Shown piece by piece: positions 12,481 to 25,200 of a stretch of DNA of 64,000 bases. Every line of letters begins with the position of its first letter. The first letter of the stretch is position 1. The notes under the pieces were generated by a model that had not been told where the DNA came from, made no database searches, and saw only the letters and a list, made by a program, of their open reading frames with translations. This DNA comes from Lepisosteus oculatus. Lineage: Eukaryota; Chordata; Actinopteri; Semionotiformes; Lepisosteidae. Made by a program: the position numbers and the translations under genes. The stretch spans positions 12,957,275 to 13,021,274 of the forward strand of contig NC_090716.1 in the NCBI RefSeq assembly GCF_040954835.1, read 5' to 3'.

Positions 12481-12623
12481 ATGGAAGCCATTTGTGCAGT
12501 TCTGACGTCTACGGCTTTGCCGAAGGGAATTAAATTGAAGTTACACTCGTTCAACTTGTTGGTGAAAGAGCACCAGGTGAAGCAGAGACGCAGATATCAG
12601 ACTTCTAAAATCGTTTTACAAGT
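12481..12623 (+). CDS. orphan exon-like ORF with clean splice donor
   Basis: ATG at 12481 opens 47 codons plus two bases. It ends at a strong donor, GTAAGTG, at 12624; without splicing the frame stops one codon later. The peptide starts MEAICAVLTSTALPKGIK and becomes very basic (segment VKQRRRYQ). I do not recognise it. The local base composition is less AT-rich than the neighbourhood, and the ATG lies near CpGs. It could be the first coding exon of a small unknown gene, part of a non-coding RNA, or chance. No matching downstream exon was identified. Confidence 0.3.
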
Positions 12624-14369
12624 GTAAGTGTTCAATCTGGTTTTGGCACAGTTTCGCGTGGTTACATATACTTAAAATACCAAAATGCAAAGTAACTTCA
12701 TATCTTGTCATTTAAATATTCGAGATCAGAAAATTGATGTAGGAGTTTGAATCGGGGTTATATTTTTCTTTCACACAAACAAACAGTACTGTTGTGTAGT
12801 TTACCCAGCCGAAGCACGTTAGGCAGTTATACTCCACATGACTCACTGATTCGCTGTTTGGTCGCATTTATTGAATAAATTGACAAATGTATGACTTGTG
12901 CTTTGCGACTGGTACCTGTTTACTTATTTGAAATACTCGAGCACCTCCCTTAAGCGCATCTTCTCCCCCGTCCCAGACTGCGTGGCCACGTTTGTTGAGT
13001 CTTGATTACCCGAGGAAGGAAAACTTGAAACGAAGCTCCTAGTGGGTCAAAACTGATTGTGCACTCTGTAAATCAGTCGAGTAAACTAACACTAACACAT
13101 GATCCAAACCATGGGTCGTAAATGTACCTCTAGATGTAAATGCAGTATTTAAAGAACTGCTAATTTATGTTTCCTTTTCTGAAAATCGGAGAACTGTCCT
13201 GAGGTGCATACTGGTAAATCGCTCGCTGAAACATCAAAAAGATTAATATCTCGCTTGGGCTTTCTGAGTATTGCACATATACTGTAAAATAAGTACCTTA
13301 GAATACAATATGAAGACCTAATAATATGTATACATTACAATAACTATAACTTCGAAAGTAAACAATAATTCATACAAAGAAACATAATGTGTTGCAAGTA
13401 CTGAGAGAAACGACACTAACAAGCGTGTTTTACTGCCGTGTCGTTTCTGCATTTTGGCTTCACCTAGCTGTGAGAATGCTTTCCTAAAAATAGACTAGCT
13501 CTCCCAAAGAAAGACATTGGGCTAGCTAGCGCAAGCCGAAGGAGCTGTCTGGTTTTAGCACTGTGTCCAGACAATAGCTGTTGATACTGTTTAGGTCGCA
13601 CGTAAATGTAATTCCCACCCTGGTACGTTTCAATTCCTGTTCTGTAGCTGGCAGGTTAAAGGAGATAAGTAGCTTAAAAACTGAGTCTGGTGGAAATAGC
13701 CATGAACAACAATTATGCAATTGACATCCATCGACGAAAACTTCCATCGCCTTTATGCAATTTTCCACTGTGCACGATCCTTGCGGAGGAGACAGTCAAG
13801 GTTGAACGGGTTTGATTTAAAAGGGTCTGGCCAGATGTAAATCTCTTTTTAAAGTAGTTTAGCTCCTGACTAAAGACGACATCATACCCTGTGCTTTACT
13901 GTTACTTTGTTCCAGAATTGCGGCTTTTCAGCATCTTTTCGACTATTGTATGCGCAACAATCTAAAACTGTAACTGTTCCTCATATCTACCGTATATGCT
14001 GCTCACGTTTAGTCGGTAATTCCTCTCAAGAAATGCCTAATATCTGCGTATCTACTTTCTTGTGAATTTGTCATGATTACCGTACATATTCAGAGATAGT
14101 GCGATAATCATACAAAACGTGTCATGATGTGTAACTTTTCTTACCATGGGATGTAAGCAAGCATTAAACTAATTTTTGAACATGACATTTCTGTCGTTTT
14201 TTTTCCGCAATCATTGATCCCTAGACTATGCGCATCTAATCATTCAAAATACGAATTAATGAAAGAGTATTAATGGATACGTTTAAGATAGTTTAACCTA
14301 CAAAGTACTACTGTTAAACCTAGTAATACCGCCAATCATGTAATATGTTTAATACATCCAATAAAAAGA
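12624..14369. other. intergenic region
   Basis: Unique-looking AT-rich sequence with moderate CpG. If the ORF at 12481 is real, this would be its intron or flank. No exon that I recognise follows. Confidence 0.4.
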
Positions 14370-14380
14370 TTTATTAACAT

Positions 14381-14491
14381 TGACAACTGTCGGCACATTC
14401 TGATATAGGAACAAGTAGTAGGTTTATTCCATGCTGAAAAAAAGAAGAAAGAGAACACAACGTTTCGGCCGTGGAGCCTTCTTCAGGTGTG
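14381..14491 (-). mobile_element. short Penelope-like retroelement insertion, copy 1
   Basis: The 84-bp block 14408-14491 is 83 of 84 identical to 38581-38664. The insertion is flanked by an 11-bp direct repeat, TTTATTAACAT, at 14370-14380 and 14492-14502, which looks like a target-site duplication. Between the left repeat and the shared block are 27 extra bases (14381-14407) absent from the other copy. On the minus strand it reads CTGAAGA, then a short GGC/GCC stem, then GAAACG, like the hammerhead core found in Penelope-like element ends. No coding part remains, so it is a severely truncated copy. Confidence 0.7.
14462..14486 (-). ncRNA. hammerhead-ribozyme-like core, copy 1
   Basis: Minus-strand reading gives CTGAAGA (14486-14480), an unpaired A, GGC and GCC arms around a short loop, then GAAAC (14466-14462). 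The conserved CUGANGA and GAA core is present. Stem I is not evident and one A is bulged, so activity is doubtful. Confidence 0.4.
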
Positions 14492-14502
14492 TTTATTAAC
14501 AT

Positions 14503-15240
14503 CAGCGGCTACAAAGACAGCGGATGAGTAGGATTAGGGTGGCAGAAAAAAACAACCGCTAACTAAAAAAGTATGGCAATCATACTTTTAGCATTTCGTT
14601 TATTAATTATATTATCAAAATATTGGGTTTCTAATTATTGACTAAACGTGTTTACTTACTCGTGATCAATACTGGTAACTGGAGTTTTCGACCAATACAA
14701 TTTTCATGCAGGCAGTAGTACAACTACATTGATGTTGCATAGAATTTTTAAGATGAGAAATTCTTTGATAGAATTTAAGATTTTAGGATGTCTACGTTTT
14801 ATTGCTATCCAGTTTTAACTACATATTGTACTCCTTGAGATCAGGATCTTTGTCACTTTTCTCTTTCTGCAACACGATAACCATCAAAATGCGCTCTGTT
14901 GTGCTGCTACTCAGTAGGTGAAGCTAAGCACAAATAATGACTTTTCCGATCGACGCAGAAGTAAGAATATTACTTATTCCAAACACGGATATTAATTTCA
15001 AATCGTTTAAGGTGATAAAGGGTATCAATCGTGAAAATATCAACAAAAGCCAGAAACTACATTCCACTTTCACCGGAATTCATTTCAATTGGCATCCCTC
15101 TTACATTCCCCACTATGTTTTTGTTTTAATTTGAAATAGGGGATTCCGATTATTACTGCGGCATTTCCATGCCGGTCTCAGTGTGGAGGACAAAAACAAA
15201 ATACCACAGACTGCAGATGTGTTGCAAATCCCAGTTCAAG
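14503..15240. other. intergenic region before the GH31 gene
   Basis: No gene recognised. The open frame at 14937-15134 (65 codons) has no family resemblance and no splice support. Confidence 0.4.
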
Positions 15241-15568
15241 CAGATCGAAATGACACGCGAAGGGCTGGGGGTGGCGGGTGTTCCGCGGTGACCAAGACTT
15301 CGCTCTCAATCACGTTCCGCGCCCGACTTACTGGCCCGCGTGCGTTAACCTGCTTCTTAAAATCTGCAAAGCGCCGTGTCCAAAGCGCGTTCTCTGCTCC
15401 CCTTGTGAAGAGCAGCCTGGAGTTACGTCAGACACTGGGGGGAAAAGTGCAGGCGAGCAAAGAAGTGAGGAGCTATTTGTAGGCATTGCGTCCGAACCCG
15501 GGTTAGACTGCTCACTGCTCCACGATCAATGCAATTAAAAACCATAACTTTACACTTAACAGCATGTG
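15241..15568 (+). promoter_or_regulatory. CpG-rich block, probable promoter and 5' non-coding exon of the GH31 gene
   Basis: CpG density rises sharply here against an AT-rich background (for example CCGCGG near 15282, and GCGC and CGCG clusters to about 15390). A good donor, GTG|GTAAGTC, follows at 15568/15569, and a possible acceptor, CTCATAG, ends at 15732, 37 bases before the coding start. A non-coding first exon ending at 15568 is therefore likely. If spliced that way, an ATG at 15564 would be followed immediately by a stop, giving a minimal upstream ORF. No clear TATA box was found. Confidence 0.45.
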
Positions 15569-15768
15569 GTAAGTCACCCTTTTCTTGGGAATTTCAGCAG
15601 TGGGGTGTAGCTTCTTTTTTCACTTGACAGGGTTTCAGTTGTTGGCATAAATGCGCATGCATAACAGATGCATACTACTAACTTTTTGTGCTGTTAATAC
15701 TAAATGAACCAATTATATTTTTTAACTCATAGATTTTTTTCTTCATTACATTTTTATGTCAAAACAAT

Positions 15769-16233
15769 ATGCCTCACACTCGAAATAGGAATCCTAGTCC
15801 CATCCCAGAAGTAACATGGGACTCGGGTCTGAAGGAAATGAACGAAACGTGGAAGGGAGCTATTGCCTGTCTCGGTGTCGCAGTGTTCTTCGTAATGACC
15901 ATTGGGATCATTTATTGGCAAGTGGTGGATCAGCCACACAAGAACTGGATTCTCAAGGGCGGTTTCAGCGGACTCATCTGGGAGAGACGGACCCACTCTC
16001 TTATCATACAGACACTCGCGGAGGATAAGACCTTTGCGGAGATCGACGTCGGAAACTTCCCGGACTCCGATGTGCCGTTTGTGAAAAACCTGTGCTGGCT
16101 GAACAAGACCGAGTTCTGTTACACGTGGGATGCCATCGCAGATCTGAAGATCTCCTTCGAATCCGATTACGCAGCAGCATCAGAATGCTACAGCATAAAC
16201 TGGACGCCTCTGAATTGCCAAGTGGAACTCAAG
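15769..16233 (+). CDS. GH31 gene coding exon 1 (tail, membrane span, N-terminal domain)
   Basis: It encodes residues 1-155 and ends at the donor AAG|GTAAAG, phase 0. It starts MPHTRNRNPSPIPEVTW, followed by the membrane span and sequons NKT and NWT. A short out-of-frame upstream ORF of 11 codons (15756-15788) overlaps the start. If it lies in the mRNA it could reduce initiation. Confidence 0.9.
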
Positions 16234-19200
16234 GTAAAGTCACAATCGCGCAGATATCATTAGTCCAGTCAAAAAGAGGCAGGTTACCGGTGACTGTTGC
16301 CTCAATGTTTACGGCCACTTCAAAATAAAGAAATTAGTCATCGGTTATCATCTCTGTGTTTTCGATTTTTATTAGATTTCCGTGCATATTCTTTATTCAC
16401 ATGATCGTTGTTGTTGCTGCTGTTAATAATTTTATGATTGAAGTGTTCAGTTGATTTTAAGTCAGTAACTTGTGATACGCGAAATCGATCCGTGCTTGTC
16501 ACGTCATTCGTCATTTACGTATATGTAAAATATGCTTTTTTTAATTAGTTTTTTTTATTTTTAAGTGTTTTTTCCGCATAGGCAATTTTGGTTTAAAAAA
16601 TACCTATACAGACAACAGTTATCATTGTTGCATTTTACGACAGCTCCCTTTTATGAAACTAATAAAAAGATTGATACTTTTATGGCGACAACAATGCTTA
16701 TAACTCTCAATTAAGTAACAAGTTAAATCATTTTCTAGAAACAAAGTACATAACCTAGCCCACTGACGTTAATTATTTAAGAGTTTTAGCAGAAATCTGA
16801 ATTGCCTGATTATTAAACAAGGAGTAGCTATTGTCTGGAAGGAAAAAAAACTGCAAGGAATTAGGATTTTATTAATTAATCCCACAGTTGCGTAGTGTCG
16901 AATAATGTTTGTCATGTGCTGTTTTAAACCCCAAATTTACTGTTTGTTGGGATTATTCTTTTGGATACTGTTTACCAGGATGGATATATAAATTAAATGA
17001 ACAATTTGGTGGAATTAAAGTGGGAAAAGAAAATATAATGCATGCAAGATGCATGGGTATTGGAACAAAGACATTTTCGAAATGTGCCCTACTTCATAAA
17101 AGTTCCCCAATTTTGAAAATTAAATATAATGAATAAAAAACATTTTCCGCGTGCGCGCATATATATGCATGAGTATATATACACATATTTCTGTGTTGTA
17201 TATTTTTATGTTTACCAGACGTTTGTGTTGACGATCATTAACACATTTTCAGCCTGGGAACACTTGCAGTTTGAATGTTTAAAGCCAAGAGAAATAGCAA
17301 ATTACCTTGTGAGTTCCAGGGGTACAATACAACACAGTGAATAAGTCCCTCTTAAATTGCAGCAGTTCAGGATAACTGTCTTGCCATAAAAACAAAATTC
17401 TAAGACTGATTTTACGACGTGAAATAACAATCGCAAAAGTGAAAAGAAGATGCACTAGAAGCAGGACGTTAAAAGCATCTTACAGTTGTCTGTAAACTCA
17501 AGCATGTGTGAGTATTTTACGAGATTTTGAGGAGAAACGACCAAGATCTAATAATATTTTGAAAATAGAGAATTCCTTTTAAAATTATTTGTTTTTACAG
17601 TGTTACAACACGTAAATGCTACTTAGTGGTTAAGTAGATTTGCAAAGTCTTGTCCTTGAGTTTCTGTTGGATAGGAAGAGGAGTGACATAGCACGTATTT
17701 GTTTTATTCATTTCTCTTTAAAAACATCAGACAGGAAAAAGTTATTTTTTCTGTTTATGATTACTTGCTTAGGTTACATCTTCGGAAATGTGGTCAGTGG
17801 TTCCTCTGCTGTCCGAGATGGAACCGAGTGGTTGAATCACTTGTTCCATTTTAATATGAAGACCGACAAAGGAAAATGTAGAACACAAAACATTTATTTC
17901 ATTGTTTTAATCTACTACATTCAAAGTGCGGAGGTTTAAAATAAAAGCTTTTGGGAAAACAATGTGCAACGTTACTCTGCGTCCCGAATTGACCTTCATG
18001 ATAATGATATACTGTAGGCCTATTTTGAAATTTCCCAGCTGAATTATTAAAATAATAGTCTCTAAACAAAACAAAGCGTCAGCATTATTCACCTTCCAAG
18101 AGAGACAAAATCATGATCGAAAGTACTTATCCTATTTACTTAATCCTTCACCCGCACTCCCCGTTTATTCTCCAGACTGCTCTGGATCTAAAGCTCATTT
18201 ACTTTGGAATATTATTAGTCGATTTAGTATTTTATTGCGTGTTTTTTTCTCCAGTTGCAGACTCCTATTTTGAATTTTATTTTCTAAACTAAAACGTGGT
18301 GTAGGCGAGGCTGGATGGTCTTGAAAGTTCAGTGTAGTAACAATGGCAAATAGATTGGCTCAATATTTTCAGATTCAAGCTCTAAAGTTCAACTAACAGC
18401 TTCATACATTCAAAAGATTTTTCACGTAATGTGAAAATTGAATTTGTGTCAATGGCAGCTGTATGATAGTCATACTGTACATTTTGCTTAATGTAATTTA
18501 AATATTGTCTTGGAATTAATATTCTGCTTACCTTACACCCAGTATTGTCTTGTATAGCTTTGTTTTCAATAGGCAAGTGAACTGGTATAATTGTTTTTAA
18601 AAAGAAAAAGTGTCATTCACTAGTCTTCTGTGGATTGATGCAGTTATGTGCTATTTTCTTTCTGGTGTTTTCAATCTTGATGCTTGATCTTCCCTGGGTT
18701 TCTCAGCTCAAATTAGTGTTTGTGAACTGGCTGTCAGAGGAACGTTTTAAAGCTTCTGTTTTTGATCCCTGCAAACTTGATTTTGTAAATATCCTGATGT
18801 TATAAAGTGATGTTTACGCAAAATTGTAAATGCTGTCTATGGAGATGGGTCCTCTAAGGTCTCTATATCGCGATGATTGATCAGGCTTTTATTAGTTTAA
18901 TGATGGTAATTTCCCATTGTTGTGTTAAATTCAGAAACAAGCTGTTGATTCCATTTTGAGCTACATGGAAGGATTTATTTCCCCAGTCAATGTTCTTTGT
19001 CTTGTGTGAACGGGTTTAGAGACTTTTTTCTCACCTATATAAATGCCTTTGGTGCCACTTGCTATCGTCTCTTACTAAAACATGAGAGGAAACTATCGTG
19101 AGCCATCTCTGCTTGCTCTTTGTAAAGTTCATTTTTAAATCACACTGTGGAGTGAGCACTGAAAGAAGAGGAAATATGTTACTGTACATATATACATAGT

Positions 19201-22200
19201 ACCATCATTATGACATAATCTCGCTGTGATCAGGTTAATTCATTGATTTAACTGCAAATAATACAAATGTTATGTAAAATATTTTGTTTCATTTCACTAA
19301 GTTCATAGTACAGTTATTCTTTCAATAATCAAAATTTAATGTAACCCCATATAATCGTTAACCTTAGCGACACATCATTAAGGATATCTACTATTTTACT
19401 GCAGCCTAGTTATTGTAATTGCATGCGTCAAGCATGAGATGTCTTGGCATCAGTTTGCCAATAAATTACAGAACATGTGCTCTATTGATTCTGTATCACT
19501 CTGTTTCAGGACTGCTTTTCCATGGCAAATATTTCCTGGTATGGTGGAGCAAGTGTTCATGCACAGAACTGGCCAATTAACAATGTGAATGTTTCATTGC
19601 AACCATTCATTGTGAGTAACCTGAGAGACAACCCCACAGGTTATGGATCAGTCTTAGAACGATACTTCCTAGGATCAACAGGTAAGTCATTCTGCAAGCT
19701 AACCTGCTTGATTGCCAAGGTCTGTGTTCAGTTGTCTCGTTTATCAGTCTTCATCTGCAAGTGCAAATAAGTCCATGTTGACATGGAAAAAAGAGTAAAA
19801 ATACATTTTGCCTTCAGCCTAGAATACTGCAGCCCATCATGAGTACTAAGTAGCAAATAACAATTGATCATGCAATCAAGATTTAGAAACTCTGTGTCCA
19901 TAAAGTTTGGTTTTACAAACAAAATTGCAAACTATACAAGCAAAAGGCAGTACTCCAGGGAGGTTGATGTGGATGTTAGTTGCAAAGAAAATGTGTCTAA
20001 ATACAGCTGTAGTTCAATTATTGGCTACGTTGTACCTGGGATACCCAGTACCTTTACAGCTATTGCCCGACTGCCACTGAATAAATTATAAGTTCTGTGT
20101 GGAATAAGAAGTTCTCCGTGGCAAAGTATTGTGAAGGGAGCTGTTGCACAAAAGGGATTGATTGATTGTTGATTGTTTTTAAGTGAAGTATAATATATTG
20201 GCTTGTACAGTATGTCAGTTTACACATGAATTAATTTCTTTTTCCTTCTAGAATACTTTTGCCCCTGGCATTTCTCTAAGATTAATCAGCGAAAGCTTTT
20301 CAATAGGATTTGCAGAAACATTAAAAGGGGTATTTTCAGTACTTCTGCTGTTAATATACTGTAAGAGTCGGTTTTGTGTATTCTAAACCAACAACGTGCA
20401 AAGAAAATATGATAACAAGCAGAATATTTTTTATAAAAGATCTTTTCAAATGATATTTCTGTTTACACCAGTCATACATTTTTTTTCCTAAATAGCACAT
20501 CAAAGATATTTCAAGAATAATATTGCCATTCAATATTTTCAATGTACTTCATCCAAATATCCCTGTGCAGTCAAAAGTACAAAGTATATGAACTATAAAC
20601 TGATCATGTTCAAGGTTTAGACTGCTGGTAAGCCTTGAACTGCAACAGATGATTCACCCGGGACATTGCTCATTGCAATTCGACAGTATGTGCACACAGT
20701 ATCTTGCATATTGCATACAAGTGGTATGCATACCACTCTTCTGAGGTCTTTCTGTGACTAAGCATTTTTCTTTCACAGTATTTTTCAGATCCACAGGGCG
20801 TATGCTATTCTTGTGATCTAAATGCAGTGGAATAAGTAAAAGTTAATTTCTTGACCCGAAATCCAACACGCACAGGCCAAGCGTTTTTCAGTAATGAAAG
20901 AATAAAAGTAACAAGTGCTTCCATGCTGAGAGTTTTGTATTTAGATACAGGGCTCTGAGTATTCAATACCCCACACTCGATAAGGACATGGTACAAGACA
21001 CAGCAAGACAACACAATTCTTTCGCAAACAGTGAAAAAGTGCTCATGATAAACCATAACCTACAGTATCTCTGGCTAAACACTGAGGAGAACACCCCAAC
21101 AAGAAGATTGAACTCAACTTTACATGTAAACATTTTAAAACTTTCAAAGAATTTTGTAAATAAAAAGATCTTTTGCAGTTTTGAATATGTCTTGTCTTAA
21201 AACTTTATTGGCCACTTTATTTATTTTTGTTAAAATCTTGATACTTTAAATGTTTTACATGAATAATGCTATTCTTTTTGTGTGACAAGTATTTGTTTCA
21301 ATATTTTATGTGCAAATTTAATTTATTGTTACAATTGTTCACGTGTTCCTGTTCATCCACAGCATGTAAAAGACTTATTAGCCTGCACAACATAACTAAA
21401 GCTTTTGACTGAGTGATTAAAAGTTCTAGTTTACACCACGGACACATAAGCCATCTGTGCAGATTGCAGAACTTTCCATTCTACTTGTTTAACCTGCTTA
21501 GCAATTCTCAGAGACTCTTTTTGCAAAACATTTTACACACACTTTAAGCTAACTCTAGGCTAAAGCCTGACATATCAATAAATGCTCTTTTTTGTTACAT
21601 TATTCTTTACATAGTCACATCATTGTAGTATGTACGCTGTTTTTCAGTTAAAATTGAAAACCGTAATCCCTTTATATAAGACATTCGATTAATATAATCA
21701 TGCATTTTATATAAATATAAGATGAAATAATATTAATTTCTATACCTTATAGCTATATAAGAGACATAGTTTTCTAAATGATTCTGTAACTAGCATATCA
21801 GTACATAAAGCATTAACAGATGCCAGTAGTTAATGCATTTAATTCGTCAAGCATCATGATAGCTTCTGGGGACTAAGTGCCCTAGTAGCACTGCAATGTT
21901 AGGCATGTGTTGCCTGCGCATCACTTCGGTCTGTGTGTAGCAGTTGGCTTGGTTAGGGTATATCTGCTGGTATTCCTGAGTGAGATCCCTTTTAATGTTC
22001 ATCTTCAGCCTCCTCTGTGACTGCAACCTAAGCCTTGCCACCCTCAAACAAAGAATCAGAGCTTATGAAATACCCAGCATCATTAGAGTGTGTTTTAAAA
22101 TAGCTTCAATAAGTGCTACGTCAAGCTATTGCACCAAGGCCAGTGACAAATATATTGAGCTCTATTCTACAGTCCTTCCCTGCTCCTACAAATCAAGCAC

Positions 22201-25200
22201 CAAATGTGTCGCTGCCAGCATTTGAGAGGAAGCTCAACCGGCACAGCGGACCTGTGGACCGTAATCACAGCCCACTGGTTCAAGAATTCTTGAGCACCTC
22301 TTTCAAAACTGACTTCTCTCTGTGTGTAAAGTTTAAGAGGAAATTGTATATTCTGAAATATCTAGATTAATTAAAGATGAAGATGATGTCATCAGAAATA
22401 AAAGTTCTGCAGCCTTACTTCATACATATTATCGGGGAAATAAAAACAGATTTTATGGTGCATTCATGACTTGTTGACAGATAAAAAATAGATAGGTCTC
22501 AGGCAGCAGTGTATAATGAAATAAATACATTTTTCTAATGGCCAGACCATTTTATCTAGAACTCAGATTTATTTTCAAATTTTCTTTCCCTGTAATTCAA
22601 GCATTAATGTGATGCCAGAAGATAAAACCAGGAATTGATTGATCTAGTCTTTTTTTGTGTGCATTTACTTGTAAAGCTATAATCTAGGTGCTTGGAGTTT
22701 TTTGTGTAAGGCACTTCACACTCTTGTGAGTTAAATGTTTCAAAAACAATTTGTACACACCGTGGTATTTAAAGAGAGAGAATTCATAGAATTTTTACTA
22801 GCACCAAAAATAACCGAGCACAGCACAAACAAGAAAAGAAAGATTTTTTTTTTAATAGTAATAAAATGTAGTTCAATCTTGAGTAGTAAAGGTGAGTTGA
22901 ACGCAGTTCAGCCTGAGATTCCCCAAGCAACGTTCACAAGTAGTTGTGTGACACAATATATGTATAGATTAGTCTCCCAGCATCCTCTTGGCTCTCTTTG
23001 GAACAGTCACTTTTGTGACTTGATGGTCACCACTGCTCCTCCAGTCACCCTGAGGGTCTTGCAGTGTGCTGAAAGACTGCAGGGCCCCAGGAATGCGTAG
23101 CTTGAAGAAACAACTTGTAACTCCAAATTTCTGCTCAGCAAAGATAATGTAATTGAGGAATAATAACTGACACTGTTCACCACCTTTTAAAAACATGGCC
23201 TTCCCGTTCTGAAGTTTAGGCAAGCTGGACGTTTGGGAGGACAGACTTCTTTGTGTTGTTTTTGTGGCCGGTTCATCTCGATCTCGTCCACGTAGGTTGG
23301 AGTGCTGGAGTTTGGCAGCCAGGGGAAAAAAGATGAAAGCACTAAGCTCTGTTCCCGACAGCTGTACTGAATGAGATTTAAGTCGGGGCATGACAAGAGC
23401 TAAAAGGCATAATTACTATCATGTGACATAAACAAAAGAGTATTATTAGGATTTCCTAGACAATTGTTTACAGAGACATTAACACTCTCATTTATGTAAC
23501 ATCAGAACAGATTTAGCTGAAAGTACTGCAGTTTTTAATCCATTTTCCACCTTCTCAAAGGTCATTGTTAGTTACTGGAATGTCTTAACCCTTTTTGTGC
23601 ATCAATAAAGCCCACAAACAAGCAAAATGCAAAACAGTTGAAAGAAAATATAAGATTGTTCATCTCTTTGGAGAAGGGGAGACAAAAATACATCTCTGGA
23701 CAAATAGAACTATGGAAAAAAGACAGTTTACTGTGTACCAGAATTCATGTTTAAGCCCTCCGGCAAGAATTTGAGAATATTAATTTCAAATATTTAATTT
23801 CCAAATATGCCTGGGCTGGGAGAAGCTCGCTTCTCGATATTGCTTAGGGCAACCAGGTCATTTGCATGGGTTCTCAGCCTCTTTTCTGAACCCGTGTGAA
23901 CTCACTCAGGACACATCTCTCAAAGGCCACCAGTATTTCAACTGGGCAGAATCTCCCAATCTCAGACGGGGAATTGAGCAGATTTTTCAGGCTCTTTTTC
24001 CACTTATTTGGTCTCTGAGGTTGCAGCATTGCCGTGCTCAGACTACGTGCTGAGCTTTGCGGTACTGAGATGATAGCCTGACAAACATCTTTTTTTTCTT
24101 TTGTGTCCCAAGTCCTGACATAGCTGGGGTTATTCTGCCCTTGCTGCTTTTTTCTAAGCTTGCATGTCTTCAACCTTTTTTCTTTTTCACCGTGTCCTCT
24201 GAAGTTACGGCTCCACTGGCCTCTCCACTGCTGTTTCTAGACAGTCTCATTCTGCGGGGCGCCTTCGCTTTAATTCAGACAGCTTTAATGCAGCCAGCCT
24301 CTCTGCTGCATCACGGCAGCCTTTTTTCTCCTCAGAAATTCAGGCAGTTTCAATAAAGCCAGCCTGACTGCTGCATCAAGGCAGCCTTTTTTCTGCTCTG
24401 TAATAATTGGGACAGCTCCATTTTCAGTCAGCCTGCATTATTCACTTCTCCTTTAAGCCGCGCTCCCACTGGCCTTGCTGAAGATGTCCAAGGCTCTTTT
24501 ATGAACCTGCGCTTGGAGCTTGGAGCTTGGCTTGTGGTTCACCACCAACCTGAAACCTCAGAGGCCTCAGCATAACAAAGAAGTAAAGAAACTTGAGGGC
24601 AAAATTAACTTAGAAAGAGTTACTAAGCACTTTTCTAATCCATCCGGCCATTATCAGAAATCGGCTTATCCTGGCGAGGGTCGTGGCTAACTAGAATTGT
24701 AATAAAGCTTCGGGTAATAACTCTAGCCAATCCATTTCCGCTTTAGAATTAATATTGTGTGACATTTGTTTGCTTTGTTGAATTTTAACACACAATGTTT
24801 ACTGCTGAAGAAATAGAAAATTTACACTATCTAGGGGCACACTGAAGGTGCTCTTCACCACATTTTAAACACTCCACCCACCCCCATAAAAATACATGTA
24901 ATATGTATAGCTAGGTAGCTCACACCAGTGCACATTCACATTAATTACAGTATAGCTGGTACAGGTTGTCTCTCACCATGCCCTGTCCCTCCTGAAGATT
25001 GTACATGCTCTCATATTTATCTCTGCCTTCATTAAACCACATTTTTAATACTAGTGATATAATATTGAGCACTTTTCACATATGCTTTTATCTCTGAACA
25101 CATTACGTTTTATAGTTCTGCACAGTTGTGCTCTGATTCTCACAAAATTACATTTGCTTTGAGCTTCCTGACCCCTGTTTTTTCACTGCTATAAACATAC

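Noticed and set aside
22969..23391. 140-codon minus-strand open frame in intron 2 of the GH31 gene
   Set aside because: A second minus-strand frame overlaps it with an equally protein-like look. No domain is recognised and no splice sites bound it. It may be part of an old repeat.
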